From positions 1 to 18,978 of the forward strand of contig NATK01000007.1 in assembly GCA_002085285.1 (NCBI GenBank): a stretch of DNA of 18,978 nt, read 5' to 3'. The translations under genes and the position numbers were made by a program. This DNA is from Candidatus Latescibacteria bacterium 4484_7. GTDB lineage: Bacteria; Krumholzibacteriota; Krumholzibacteriia; Krumholzibacteriales; Krumholzibacteriaceae. Position 1 is the stretch's first letter; every line of letters begins with the position of its first letter. This document shows positions 1-7,896 of this stretch, piece after piece. Below the pieces are notes generated by a model. It worked only from the letters and a program-made list of their open reading frames with translations, was not told the origin of the DNA and ran no database searches.

Positions 1-1485
1 GTGCACGGCTATACGAGGATGAGGTTCGACAGCGGAAGGAACCTGTTTCAACCGAACAACATCTCTGCTTATCTCGACGAAGCCCATATAGAGATTTCAC
101 CTGGCCCTTTCGATATCCTTGGTTACTACAACGAAGAGGTACTACAATCGAAGGATCCACTGAGCTTTTTCGGGGACGTGGATCTACAGGGAACGATATT
201 CGACGACCATCTCAAAGAGGGAAAAGGAACGGCAGGAGCCGTCATAACAAGCCAGAGGTACGGTCTGGATTTTCAGGGGATTTTGGCCAATGTTCACGAC
301 TATGACATCTACAACAACCCCGACTTATTCGACAATACGGGGACCGACCTCTACGGGTTTACACTTTCGAGAAAATTCAAGCTTATCACGACAGGTGCCG
401 ACTTCTTCATGCGTCGCAACATGTGGTGGCTCGATTTCACCAAACGAACCGGCAGCACGCCGGCTAATACAGGCATTCCCAGACTCGACAAACACATAGA
501 CAAAACGGGTGATACAAGCGATTGGTTCAATTTCGACGATAAAACCTATTACGTAGGCGCGGATTTCACAATGCACCTGATGAACGACAGGCTAAGGCCT
601 CAATTCGAATTCTTGAGGGGCAAAAAACAACAAGGATTCGTAACGAGCAATCGCTCGGGAATAGACCTTGGCAACGGTCCTATAGATGTTCCCATCCTCG
701 ACAGGGATGCGCAGATTATCTTTGGAAGAATAGAAGAGAAGTACAGCGAGAACCTCTATTTCAGGGTCGATCACACGAGATACAGCATAACAAATGCAAG
801 TGATGACGAGAGCGAGATAGTTCCGAACTTCGCTATGGCCGACAGTGCGAACAAACACATATTCTGTGCGATAGTCTCGGATCCTCCAACCTCCACGTAC
901 GACCACAGCGAGTTGAGCATAAAGTGGAGCAACGAACATATCGACCTGCTACTGTTCATCCAGAGAGATATGTACAAATATCACTACCCCTATGAAAACA
1001 CCGACACGTGGAAGTACGAACGATCGATAGCCCCCGGTGTCAACTGGGATATAAACGATCGGTTCAACATAGAGATCCATCAGTGCTACAGAAGCTTCGA
1101 CGGCTCAGGATCGCTTTCAGAAAAAGGCTCGAGCATAGAGACAATCTCCAGAGGAACTGCTAAGATCACGAAGAATCTCTCAACTATATTCGACATCAGA
1201 ACGATCTACATCAAAAACGACCGCGCTGCAGGCTCTTCGCAGAGCAATACCTTTACATCGCCTTTTGCGGGATTCAAGTATGAACCGAACAGAAAAGTGA
1301 GCGTAGTCCTGGCTTACGGCCTCGACCCAGTCAACTTCGACATCGACTACTACGGGAGGCAGACTGCGAGGTACGATTACAGAAACCAATACCTCTGGGA
1401 GAACCCAGATGCCACGATGACAGACGCTGAAAAAGCTCTGGCCAACAGAAAGATGATAACGCTGAGAGCAACATTCAGATTTTGA
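1..1485 (+). CDS. Outer-membrane beta-barrel protein, C-terminal part (5' partial)
   Basis: The reading frame is open from the first base, so the 494 residues visible are probably the C-terminal part of a longer protein. The GTG at base 1 is not a convincing start because no upstream sequence or ribosome site can be seen. The protein has many short alternating polar/hydrophobic strands rich in Tyr, Phe, Asp and Asn, no long hydrophobic helix, and ends in R-F-R-F. A terminal Phe after a final strand is the usual BAM recognition signature of outer-membrane barrels. I do not recognise a characterised family. The next gene encodes a CBM48-type lipoprotein, so the missing N-terminus might also carry a glycan-binding module; that is inference. 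Role: probably an outer-membrane channel or surface-binding protein tied to glucan handling. Confidence 0.7.
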   Translation: MHGYTRMRFDSGRNLFQPNNISAYLDEAHIEISPGPFDILGYYNEEVLQSKDPLSFFGDVDLQGTIFDDHLKEGKGTAGAVITSQRYGLDFQGILANVHDYDIYNNPDLFDNTGTDLYGFTLSRKFKLITTGADFFMRRNMWWLDFTKRTGSTPANTGIPRLDKHIDKTGDTSDWFNFDDKTYYVGADFTMHLMNDRLRPQFEFLRGKKQQGFVTSNRSGIDLGNGPIDVPILDRDAQIIFGRIEEKYSENLYFRVDHTRYSITNASDDESEIVPNFAMADSANKHIFCAIVSDPPTSTYDHSELSIKWSNEHIDLLLFIQRDMYKYHYPYENTDTWKYERSIAPGVNWDINDRFNIEIHQCYRSFDGSGSLSEKGSSIETISRGTAKITKNLSTIFDIRTIYIKNDRAAGSSQSNTFTSPFAGFKYEPNRKVSVVLAYGLDPVNFDIDYYGRQTARYDYRNQYLWENPDATMTDAEKALANRKMITLRATFRF

Positions 1486-1498
1486 TATGGCCTGAACC

Positions 1499-1539
1499 TG
1501 AAGTTCGAGCGTACAACATAAGGCACTTGAAGTTCGAGC
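1499..1539 (+). repeat. 12-bp direct repeat TGAAGTTCGAGC, two copies
   Basis: TGAAGTTCGAGC occurs at 1499-1510 and again, identically, at 1528-1539, in the short gap between the barrel gene and the CBM48 lipoprotein gene. A further partial AAGTTCG follows at 1540-1546. The copies are 29 bp apart. They could be a regulator-binding site for the downstream gene or a relic of a local duplication. No transposon ends are visible. Confidence 0.6.
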
Positions 1540-1590
1540 AAGTTCGTTATTAATTAATAGATAGTGAAAGAAGGATGGTCTGAATTATAT

Positions 1591-2007
1591 ATGAATATCG
1601 ACGGTAGAATAAAAAGAGCTTTGATGCTGATGCTTATACTACTAATGACTGTTCCATTCGGAGGGTGCCTCTTTCTGCGCGTCATCAGAAACCGGCTGCC
1701 GCCCCCTCACCCCGTCAAGGGCGGAATTCTGTTCAGATACGAAGCCCCCTCTGCTCGTTTCATCAACCTCGCAGGCGACTTCAACAACTGGTGCGGCACT
1801 CAGGGCACTGGCAGATTTGATCCGACGATAGATCCCATGACCGATGATGACGGTGACGGCATCTGGGAAATCGTCATTCCATTGAAGCCCGGAAGGTATC
1901 AGTACAAGTTCGTCATAGATCGAGGGGTAAGATGGGTACTCGATCCGAGCAATCCCGATACCGACTGGGAAGGCGGATTCAAGAACTCGCTGATCATCGT
2001 AAAGTAG
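1591..2007 (+). CDS. Small lipoprotein with one CBM48/AMPK-type glycogen-binding module
   Basis: The 138-residue protein starts with a basic N-region and a hydrophobic stretch (about residues 10-23), followed by F-G-G-C, a plausible lipobox with Cys26 as the lipidated residue. The -3 position is Phe rather than the usual Leu, which is slightly atypical. After a short Pro-rich linker, residues about 42-138 form one glycogen-binding (CBM48/AMPK1_CBM) module: the hallmark A-G-D-F-N-N-W, then an acidic D-D-D-G-D-G-I-W turn, then P-G-R-Y-Q-Y-K-F-V. Little else is present, so this is a membrane-anchored binding protein rather than an enzyme. An ATG at 1591 is preferred over an in-frame GTG at 1564, because AAGGA lies upstream of the ATG (spacing about 15, long) and nothing similar precedes the GTG. 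Its module closely resembles the three in the convergent amylase, suggesting a shared glucan ligand. It would act much as the SusE/SusF binding lipoproteins do, though it is not homologous to them by eye. Confidence 0.82.
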   Translation: MNIDGRIKRALMLMLILLMTVPFGGCLFLRVIRNRLPPPHPVKGGILFRYEAPSARFINLAGDFNNWCGTQGTGRFDPTIDPMTDDDGDGIWEIVIPLKPGRYQYKFVIDRGVRWVLDPSNPDTDWEGGFKNSLIIVK

Positions 2008-2103
2008 GGCGCGAACCTTCTTCCATACTCCATAGAGAGCTATCCGTATGCACTTCAAAACACACGAAATCGATACGTATGGAAATCGCAGCAGATCGCT
2101 CTG

Positions 2104-5100
2104 TTACTTCTCTACGAGTATGGCTCCCTTGAAGGGCGCAAGCTCCAACTTTACAACGCCGTCTGTAACTGTATAGGTGCCACCGTTCAATTCGTCCGCA
2201 AACTTTGCCCCATCGCGGAATCCATGTTTCCCCAGGGGTACTTCGACGCTCTTTGCACTATAGTTATCGTTCATGGCAACCAGGATCCTGTTCTCATCAT
2301 CGCTGCGGAGATAGGCATATACCTTGCCATCTGTAAGGAGCGTTTCGAAATCGCCGGTTCTCAAAGCCTCGTACTTGTGTCTTATGGTAATGACCTTGCG
2401 GTAGAAATCGTGAATCTTCTTGCGCCTCGGATTTTTCTCCCAACCCCACGGGAATGTGCGGCGATCATCTGGATCCTTGCCACCCCGCAGCCCCACCTCG
2501 TCGCCGTAGTAGATCTCGGGGATACCGACATAGGTCATCTGGAAAAGAGCTGCGAGCATCAATCGGTCATCGCTTCCCGCGGTGGTCACGAAGCGCTCGG
2601 TGTCATGGCTATCGATGAGGTTCATCATCACCTGTACCGCTTGAATGGGGTAGATGTAGCGACCCGGAGCAATCTCGCCGTCGAACTGGGCGGCGCTCTC
2701 GCTGCCCTTTGCAATGAACTTCAGCACAGGATCGCGAAAATACTTGTAGTTCATAGTAGAATGGAAACAATCAGGACCAAGCCAGGGCATGGCGTTCCCC
2801 CATAGTTCACCTACGAGAAGGGCGTTAGGCTTGACCTCGTCAACTTTCTTGCGGAACAATTTCCAGAACCATAGGGGCACCTCGTTCGGCACGTCGAGTC
2901 TGAATCCGTCTATCCCGAGCTTACCCAACCAGTACGGTGGAATCTTGAGAAGGTAGTTCACCACTTCCCAGTTCGGGTCAGCCTTTGAGATATCGGGGAC
3001 CATGTTCTCTGCATTGTCCGGTCTGGACAGGTCATAGTTGAGGCTCGGTAGGTGCCCGAAGCACCACCAGCACGCATAGTAATCGCAGGGTCTCTTGACA
3101 TCCTCGGAGGGAAGGGGCCACTTTTTCCATTCGTACCAATTCCAGTACTTCGACTTCGGACCTTTCTTCTTCGTATCTACGAATGCGAAGTGCCAATCGC
3201 CCGTGTGGTTCAATGCCATGTCGACGATTATCCTTATCCCGAGGGCATGAGCCTTCTTCACGAACTCGATGAATGTCGCCTCATCGGCGAAGTGAGGGTC
3301 GATCTTCAGATAGTCTACCGGATCGTATTTGTGATTCGACACTCCTTCCGTGAGGGGGTTGAAGTATATTATCGTGATTCCGAGCTCCTTTAGGTACTGC
3401 AACTTCTGCATAACGCCGGCTATATCACCCCCGTAGAAAGAATAATAGTCCGGCTTTCCATCCGTTCTATAAGGACTGCGCATGAGGCCCGAAACGTTGC
3501 CCCACTGCTTGACGAAGTGAAAATACTCTCCATTTGTCCTGCCGCTCGGAGGAAGCTTGTTCTTGCCCTTATAGTACGGCTCATGAAAATCCTGGTCGTT
3601 CGACTTGTCTCCGTTGTAGAACCTGTCGCAGAAAATCTGGTAAAAGATCCCATCCTTCGCCCAATCGGGGGTGAAGAACGGCTCGAGCACCTTTTCCGAG
3701 TAGAAGAACATCTCATTCCTCGAGGGCTCTTTGTCGGCGAATCCATGGGGCGTTGCATAGACGTCCTTGCCCCCGTCCATGTATTCGAAGACGAAGTAAA
3801 CCTCGGACGTATACGGGATATTGAGAACCTTTCTATAGTACTGATAGACGTTGTCCGAGCCGTAAGGCTTCATATCGACCGTCTCGAGCCCTTTGCCGTC
3901 CACCGAGTAGATGAGCCGCGCCTCCTCTATGTCGTTCGTATGGGCACGCGTCTTGAACTCGATCTTTGTACTGTCCAGCGGGTTCACCATAGAGTAGTCC
4001 ATCTTGAGAGGGATATCCTCCGTCCTGATTAGACCGTCACCCTTCTCCAACACGGCATCGGGAAAAGAATCGTCCACTACGATAACCGAATTCTTGCCGC
4101 CGAAGCCGTCGTCGGCAAATGCCTTCGCCGATTCATCGGTTATCCATTTGCCGTCCACAACGAACTTGTACTGGTACCTGCCCACAGGCAGAAGTAAGGT
4201 CACCTCGTAGACGCCGTCGCCGTCGTCATCGGTCATACGTGTCTTCGCTTCGTTCCAATCGTTGAACGTGCCGGCGAGGAAAACATTTCCCACAGCACCC
4301 TGAGGCTTGTATTTGAAGATGACAAGCTTGACCATCTTTTTACCTGTGGTTCCGGCCTCCGCCTTACCGAGGCGTACGAACCCCTTGTACTTATCAGGAA
4401 CCCTGCTTGCCATCCCGACGACGATCCCCTTGCCCTTCACTTCCGTCGGGACATTGAGAACCGAATTCTGACCGCCGAAACCATCATCTGCAAACTCCTG
4501 CGCCGATGTATCTGTGATCCATTCACCGTCCCTGACGAACTTGTACTCGTAATGACCAGGTTCGAGCTTGAGCACCCTCTCATATATTCCGTCTCCGTCC
4601 TCGTCTTCAAGCTTGTCCCTGTTCTGGTCCCAGCCGTTGAAGGTACCCGCGACATAAACTTCGGCACTCTTCTGCTTGCCTACCTCGAAGAGAAAGACTA
4701 CTGGCACCGCTTTGGAACTCCCGGATGCCTGCGAAGATGTCTCAGCAGCACCCTTCACCTCCCCTGCACCTATACCCACGACAAGCACCTTCTTGTCCTT
4801 CGGCACGACGATGACAGAGTTCTTGCCGCCGTAACCATCGGGTGCGTATTCCTCGGAGTAAGGATCCTCGATCCACTTGCCATCTGCGACGAATTTGTAC
4901 TGATAACTTCCAGGTGCAAGCTCAAGAGTGATCTCGTATATCCCGTCTCCGTTCGTATCTGTCATTCTATCCTGAGCGGAATTCCAATTGTTAAATGTCC
5001 CCGCGACGAATAGTGCATTCGGACGGGTATCCGGCTTGAAGGTGAAAGTAACCTTTACATTGCCGCCTGCTGCGACCTTATCGACGGCCGATGCAGTCAC

Positions 5101-5184
5101 TGCAATCGATAGAAGAATCACTACAACTGCAGCGGAGGCAATAGAGAACATACTCCGTCCGCCGAGACCAAAAAACCTTTTCAT
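2104..5184 (-). CDS. Secreted GH13 alpha-glucan hydrolase with three tandem CBM48-type modules
   Basis: This 1026-residue enzyme hydrolyses alpha-1,4-glucans (starch, glycogen or cyclodextrin-like substrates) outside the cytoplasm. A signal peptide (hydrophobic about 12-30, A-S-A before about residue 34) is followed by three CBM48/AMPK-type modules at about 43-127, 160-246 and 285-371. Each has A-G-T-F-N-x-W and a G-D-G-[IV]-Y-E turn. A beta-sandwich N-domain like that of the cyclomaltodextrinase/neopullulanase group follows at about 395-495, then the GH13 barrel at about 505-930 and a C-terminal beta domain. Conserved GH13 regions are intact: D-M-A-L-N-H (655-660), G-F-R-L-D-V with nucleophile Asp764, G-E-L-W with acid/base Glu793, and S-H-D-T-E-R with Asp861. 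The L-P-S-L-N-Y-D motif near 712 resembles region V of cyclomaltodextrinase-like members. AGGAGG lies 6 bases before the ATG. It could be an alpha-amylase, neopullulanase or cyclomaltodextrinase; the sequence does not decide. Confidence 0.95.
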   Translation of the reverse strand: MKRFFGLGGRSMFSIASAAVVVILLSIAVTASAVDKVAAGGNVKVTFTFKPDTRPNALFVAGTFNNWNSAQDRMTDTNGDGIYEITLELAPGSYQYKFVADGKWIEDPYSEEYAPDGYGGKNSVIVVPKDKKVLVVGIGAGEVKGAAETSSQASGSSKAVPVVFLFEVGKQKSAEVYVAGTFNGWDQNRDKLEDEDGDGIYERVLKLEPGHYEYKFVRDGEWITDTSAQEFADDGFGGQNSVLNVPTEVKGKGIVVGMASRVPDKYKGFVRLGKAEAGTTGKKMVKLVIFKYKPQGAVGNVFLAGTFNDWNEAKTRMTDDDGDGVYEVTLLLPVGRYQYKFVVDGKWITDESAKAFADDGFGGKNSVIVVDDSFPDAVLEKGDGLIRTEDIPLKMDYSMVNPLDSTKIEFKTRAHTNDIEEARLIYSVDGKGLETVDMKPYGSDNVYQYYRKVLNIPYTSEVYFVFEYMDGGKDVYATPHGFADKEPSRNEMFFYSEKVLEPFFTPDWAKDGIFYQIFCDRFYNGDKSNDQDFHEPYYKGKNKLPPSGRTNGEYFHFVKQWGNVSGLMRSPYRTDGKPDYYSFYGGDIAGVMQKLQYLKELGITIIYFNPLTEGVSNHKYDPVDYLKIDPHFADEATFIEFVKKAHALGIRIIVDMALNHTGDWHFAFVDTKKKGPKSKYWNWYEWKKWPLPSEDVKRPCDYYACWWCFGHLPSLNYDLSRPDNAENMVPDISKADPNWEVVNYLLKIPPYWLGKLGIDGFRLDVPNEVPLWFWKLFRKKVDEVKPNALLVGELWGNAMPWLGPDCFHSTMNYKYFRDPVLKFIAKGSESAAQFDGEIAPGRYIYPIQAVQVMMNLIDSHDTERFVTTAGSDDRLMLAALFQMTYVGIPEIYYGDEVGLRGGKDPDDRRTFPWGWEKNPRRKKIHDFYRKVITIRHKYEALRTGDFETLLTDGKVYAYLRSDDENRILVAMNDNYSAKSVEVPLGKHGFRDGAKFADELNGGTYTVTDGVVKLELAPFKGAILVEK

Positions 5185-5229
5185 AGCATACCTCCTGTCA
5201 ATCGTATCTATCCTTTCCTTTCACGACAG

Positions 5230-5243
5230 TTTCCATTTGGAAA
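5230..5243. promoter_or_regulatory. Palindrome at the predicted transcription start of the amylase gene
   Basis: TTTCCA-TT-TGGAAA is a perfect 14-bp palindrome. It touches the downstream edge of the candidate -10 box of the leftward amylase promoter, so a bound protein would block transcription start. No regulator for it is identifiable in the window. Confidence 0.45.
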
Positions 5244-5271
5244 GATTACACATTGCCGTCTCAGATGTCCA
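5243..5271 (-). promoter_or_regulatory. Candidate sigma70-type promoter of the GH13 gene
   Basis: Read leftward, TGGACA (5271-5266) and TAATCT (5248-5243) are separated by exactly 17 bases. This would give a transcript starting about 50 bases before the amylase start codon. Confidence 0.45.
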
Positions 5272-5292
5272 TCCGAATAATCAAAAATCGCT

Positions 5293-5311
5293 AAACAGGA
5301 AAAACCTGTTT
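5293..5311. promoter_or_regulatory. Inverted repeat, possible operator upstream of the 291-residue gene
   Basis: AAACAGG and CCTGTTT are perfect 7-bp arms around five A residues. The right arm runs into TTGACG (5310-5315), a possible -35 box for the rightward gene, although the corresponding -10 region (around 5333-5342, GATTTA/TAGATT) is weak. The position between divergent genes and the AT-rich loop fit an operator better than a terminator. Confidence 0.4.
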
Positions 5312-5393
5312 GACGATAAAAGAACTGCAGAAGATTTAGATTAATGATTAATGAAGGCGGGTTCAAAAGTCATTTTGACAAAGGAGTCGAACG

Positions 5394-6269
5394 ATGCAGA
5401 TCTCTTTTAACACGTTTTCAAGCCTTTACGTCAAGAATTTGAGTCTCGATATGAATGCCCGGAAGAGTGACGGTACGAAGGATAACAATCTCTCCAATAT
5501 CAACATTCAACCGGCGACCGTACCGGCTGAAGGTGCTGACCAGCCTACTGTTATCGGGCCTGTTGACACCAGGGATGCACAGCCAGAGCAGAACGAGACG
5601 GCAAACACCGGATCGACAGACAAGACACATATCGAGTCTTTCAGCTTCACGTATGAAAGGTACATCCATATAGAATACAACACCAGCATGGCAAAGCCAA
5701 ATTTCGGTCTCAACGTGGCCAGAAGACACGCGCATGAAAAGAACGCCCTTCGCTTCATGGCTCACCTCGCCAAAAAGCTCGACCAAATCATCGACAGGTT
5801 CGCAAAGAACGCCGACCTGACAGAAGAACAAAGGGCTCAGCTCAAAGAGGTCGTGGAAGACTTCAATGCAAAGATGAAGAACCTCATAGACTCATTGAAG
5901 GGTGCAAAGGAACTCTCCAGTGCAAAAGAAGTCAAAGAGAGTCTGAAAGACATATTCGAATCACTCGCTTCAGGTGTCAAGGATGCGTTGAATACCGAGC
6001 TGAAAGCGTCGGGCAATACCACTCCGCCCCCTCTCCCGAACGCACTGGGCAGAGTCTTCGACAAATTCATGCACAAGATCGAAAAGATGATCGATAAAAC
6101 TACGGCGATTCCGCCTGACAGGGGTTTCAGAGCCGTGAAGAGCATCTCGATCGACATTGTCGAGTTTTACAACATAACAAGTATCAAAACTGATAGAACC
6201 GCTGATAAGGAAGCTTCGACGCCGATGGTCTCGGACGACAATGACTCCCGGGCGGTTCTCTACGCATAA
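5394..6269 (+). CDS. Unrecognised 291-residue helical protein
   Basis: I do not recognise this protein. AAGGAG ends 7 bases before the ATG, which supports the start. There is no signal peptide or membrane segment. Residues 1-80 are polar and low in structure, rich in Asn, Thr, Asp and Pro. A short beta-prone, aromatic patch (F-S-F-T-Y-E-R-Y-I-H-I-E-Y, about 83-95) follows. Residues about 113-205 are highly charged, Lys/Glu-rich and strongly helical or coiled-coil-like. After a short Pro linker (about 209-215) comes another amphipathic helix and then a beta-prone segment (about 249-262) that loosely echoes the one at 83-95. The tail is acidic and disordered. It is transcribed away from the amylase and is convergent to the dipeptidase gene. 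The composition suggests a cytoplasmic scaffold or a protein exported by a non-Sec route, but no function can be assigned. Confidence 0.75.
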   Translation: MQISFNTFSSLYVKNLSLDMNARKSDGTKDNNLSNINIQPATVPAEGADQPTVIGPVDTRDAQPEQNETANTGSTDKTHIESFSFTYERYIHIEYNTSMAKPNFGLNVARRHAHEKNALRFMAHLAKKLDQIIDRFAKNADLTEEQRAQLKEVVEDFNAKMKNLIDSLKGAKELSSAKEVKESLKDIFESLASGVKDALNTELKASGNTTPPPLPNALGRVFDKFMHKIEKMIDKTTAIPPDRGFRAVKSISIDIVEFYNITSIKTDRTADKEASTPMVSDDNDSRAVLYA

Positions 6270-6287
6270 ATTCAAAGCTGGCAGTTG

Positions 6288-6303
6288 ATCGAGGAAGCTC
6301 GAT
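6288..6303. terminator. Short hairpin between convergent genes, possible weak terminator
   Basis: ATCGAG-GAAG-CTCGAT forms a 6-bp stem with a 4-base loop in the 98-base gap between two convergent genes. There is no clear U-tract on either side, so intrinsic termination is doubtful. Nothing else is visible in this gap. Confidence 0.25.
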
Positions 6304-6367
6304 TGCCTTCGACGGTAATGGTGGCAGGCTCAGACAAAGGTGGAAGAGATCAACCGCTGGATATCAA

Positions 6368-7861
6368 TCATTTTGCTTTTGCCTTGCCTGCACCGAGTTT
6401 TTGACGAGTAATCCCGAGGATTTCTTCTGCGAACTTCGAGGTGTAATCGGTCAACATCTTCTTTGCTCTGCGTGGATTCACCCTGTATAGCGCGAGAACT
6501 TTTCTCTCGAAAGCAGCCTGCCCTACGAAGAGTTGCTTTTCCAGTGAGAGCTTTTCTTTCTTTATCCCCCCGATAAGTGCTCCATAGTCTCGATCGACCA
6601 TAGCCGCATAGTCGTTGAAATACCAGTAGGCATGATCTCTCGCTGTATTCCTCAGATTCTTCGGCCCGTTGAAATGGCTGGATAGAGCCTTCTTGAAATC
6701 GCCCCTGCTATAGGAAGGGGGAATCTTGTCGATACCGTAATACCACGGAACGAACGGCTGAATACATGGTCTTCGAGGAGCAATCCAAAAAACGTTTCCT
6801 ATATCACCGGGCAGTGAACCTCTTAACTGTGCCACAAAGCCGTATCGATTCGAATTGGAACAGATTCGTGTTACCGCACATCTGTGAGGGTTGCCGTGAT
6901 TGAAAGCGGGGTTCATCTCGAACTCCGTCCCCTCGTAGTGATTCTCTAAAACACTCACAATATCCTGTGCCGAAAGCCTCCTTGCCGGCTTGAACGAAAA
7001 AGGCAAACGGTCGTCATAACCATAGTGCTTACCAGAGAGAAGATTCACTGCTTGCAGATTTCTGGGAATGTTCCATACCGCATTGAGTGCCCTGCAGGAG
7101 CTATACGCCTCCCTGAAATTGAACTCCTTGCCGCTCGCCGGATCGTACCATCCTTTCTGCACAGCGTAATCCACCAGGTCTGCGCAACCGAGAAAATTTG
7201 CCGTATCACCGAGATCAACCCGCGTGATCGTATAGTAGTTCGGGATGACAGCGACTTCATCATCGGGGACCCTCTCGGCCACCCAGTGTTTTCCCCGTAC
7301 TACGGAAAGAATCCAGGCCTCATTCGGATCGGCAATGCAATAACTCCTCCCAGAGGAACAATAACCGACATTCTCGATGATTCGGCCTGCTATCTCCACT
7401 GCCTCCCTCGCCGTTTTTGCTCTTTCCGCCATTATCCTCCGCAGATAATAGCCTATACCCCCATCGACGAGCTCCCCGGAGGTCTCTTTCGAAGTGCACT
7501 GGTTCGAAGCGATCGTAACTCCCCATTCGTTCATGTAACTGTCGGCGAAATCCTGCCCGGGCATCTCGAGCCAGAGAAATCCATACGTTTCACGGACCTG
7601 CTCTATCCTTCCTCCGTTCTTCAACATTACGAATTCGCCTGCATTGTGATGCATGGCAGGCACCTTGTACCAATCCACGAGCAGATCGCCCGAATCATCC
7701 TCGTTGTGTCCGAAAAGGACCGAACCGTCTATTGTCGCATAACGGCCGACGAGGATAGAGAAACAATCATACTCTTCTCCACGAACCTGCACGACATAGA
7801 GAAGGGCGAACGACAACACCAAGGTACAGGCAAGCAACAGTCTCGGATAGAATCTCTTCAT
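6368..7861 (-). CDS. Secreted C69-family dipeptidase (PepD/U34-like)
   Basis: This is a cysteine dipeptidase of the C69 (former U34) family, N-terminal-nucleophile hydrolases that cleave dipeptides. Residues 1-28 form a signal peptide (basic start, long hydrophobic core, then V-R-G). Just after it lies the catalytic Cys33 in a C-F-S-I-L-V-G-R-Y-A-T-I-D-G-S context, followed by G-H-N-E-D (about 49-53), the family's N-terminal signature. As in relatives, removal of the leader must expose Cys33 as the new N-terminus. At 497 residues the length is normal for the secreted members. GGAGG lies 7 bases before the ATG. The gene starts only 35 bases after the stop of the ferredoxin-fusion gene and shares its direction, so the two are probably co-transcribed. 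It likely acts in the periplasm or outside the cell on peptides. The family assignment is firm; the specific substrate is unknown. Confidence 0.92.
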   Translation of the reverse strand: MKRFYPRLLLACTLVLSFALLYVVQVRGEEYDCFSILVGRYATIDGSVLFGHNEDDSGDLLVDWYKVPAMHHNAGEFVMLKNGGRIEQVRETYGFLWLEMPGQDFADSYMNEWGVTIASNQCTSKETSGELVDGGIGYYLRRIMAERAKTAREAVEIAGRIIENVGYCSSGRSYCIADPNEAWILSVVRGKHWVAERVPDDEVAVIPNYYTITRVDLGDTANFLGCADLVDYAVQKGWYDPASGKEFNFREAYSSCRALNAVWNIPRNLQAVNLLSGKHYGYDDRLPFSFKPARRLSAQDIVSVLENHYEGTEFEMNPAFNHGNPHRCAVTRICSNSNRYGFVAQLRGSLPGDIGNVFWIAPRRPCIQPFVPWYYGIDKIPPSYSRGDFKKALSSHFNGPKNLRNTARDHAYWYFNDYAAMVDRDYGALIGGIKKEKLSLEKQLFVGQAAFERKVLALYRVNPRRAKKMLTDYTSKFAEEILGITRQKLGAGKAKAK

Positions 7862-7896
7862 AGAGATACCTCCCCTTCAACGGATCAACCCGTCGA

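Noticed and set aside
1564..1590. GTG start for the CBM48 lipoprotein nine codons earlier
   Set aside because: No ribosome site precedes it, and the extra residues would lengthen the N-region of the signal peptide without benefit.
2224..2805. Plus-strand open frame of 193 codons antisense to the amylase
   Set aside because: It is opposite the conserved GH13 catalytic domain and carries no start signals or known motifs.
5375..5380. TTGACA as a -35 box
   Set aside because: It is only 13 bases before the start codon at 5394 and overlaps the approach to the ribosome site, so it cannot drive the 291-residue gene.
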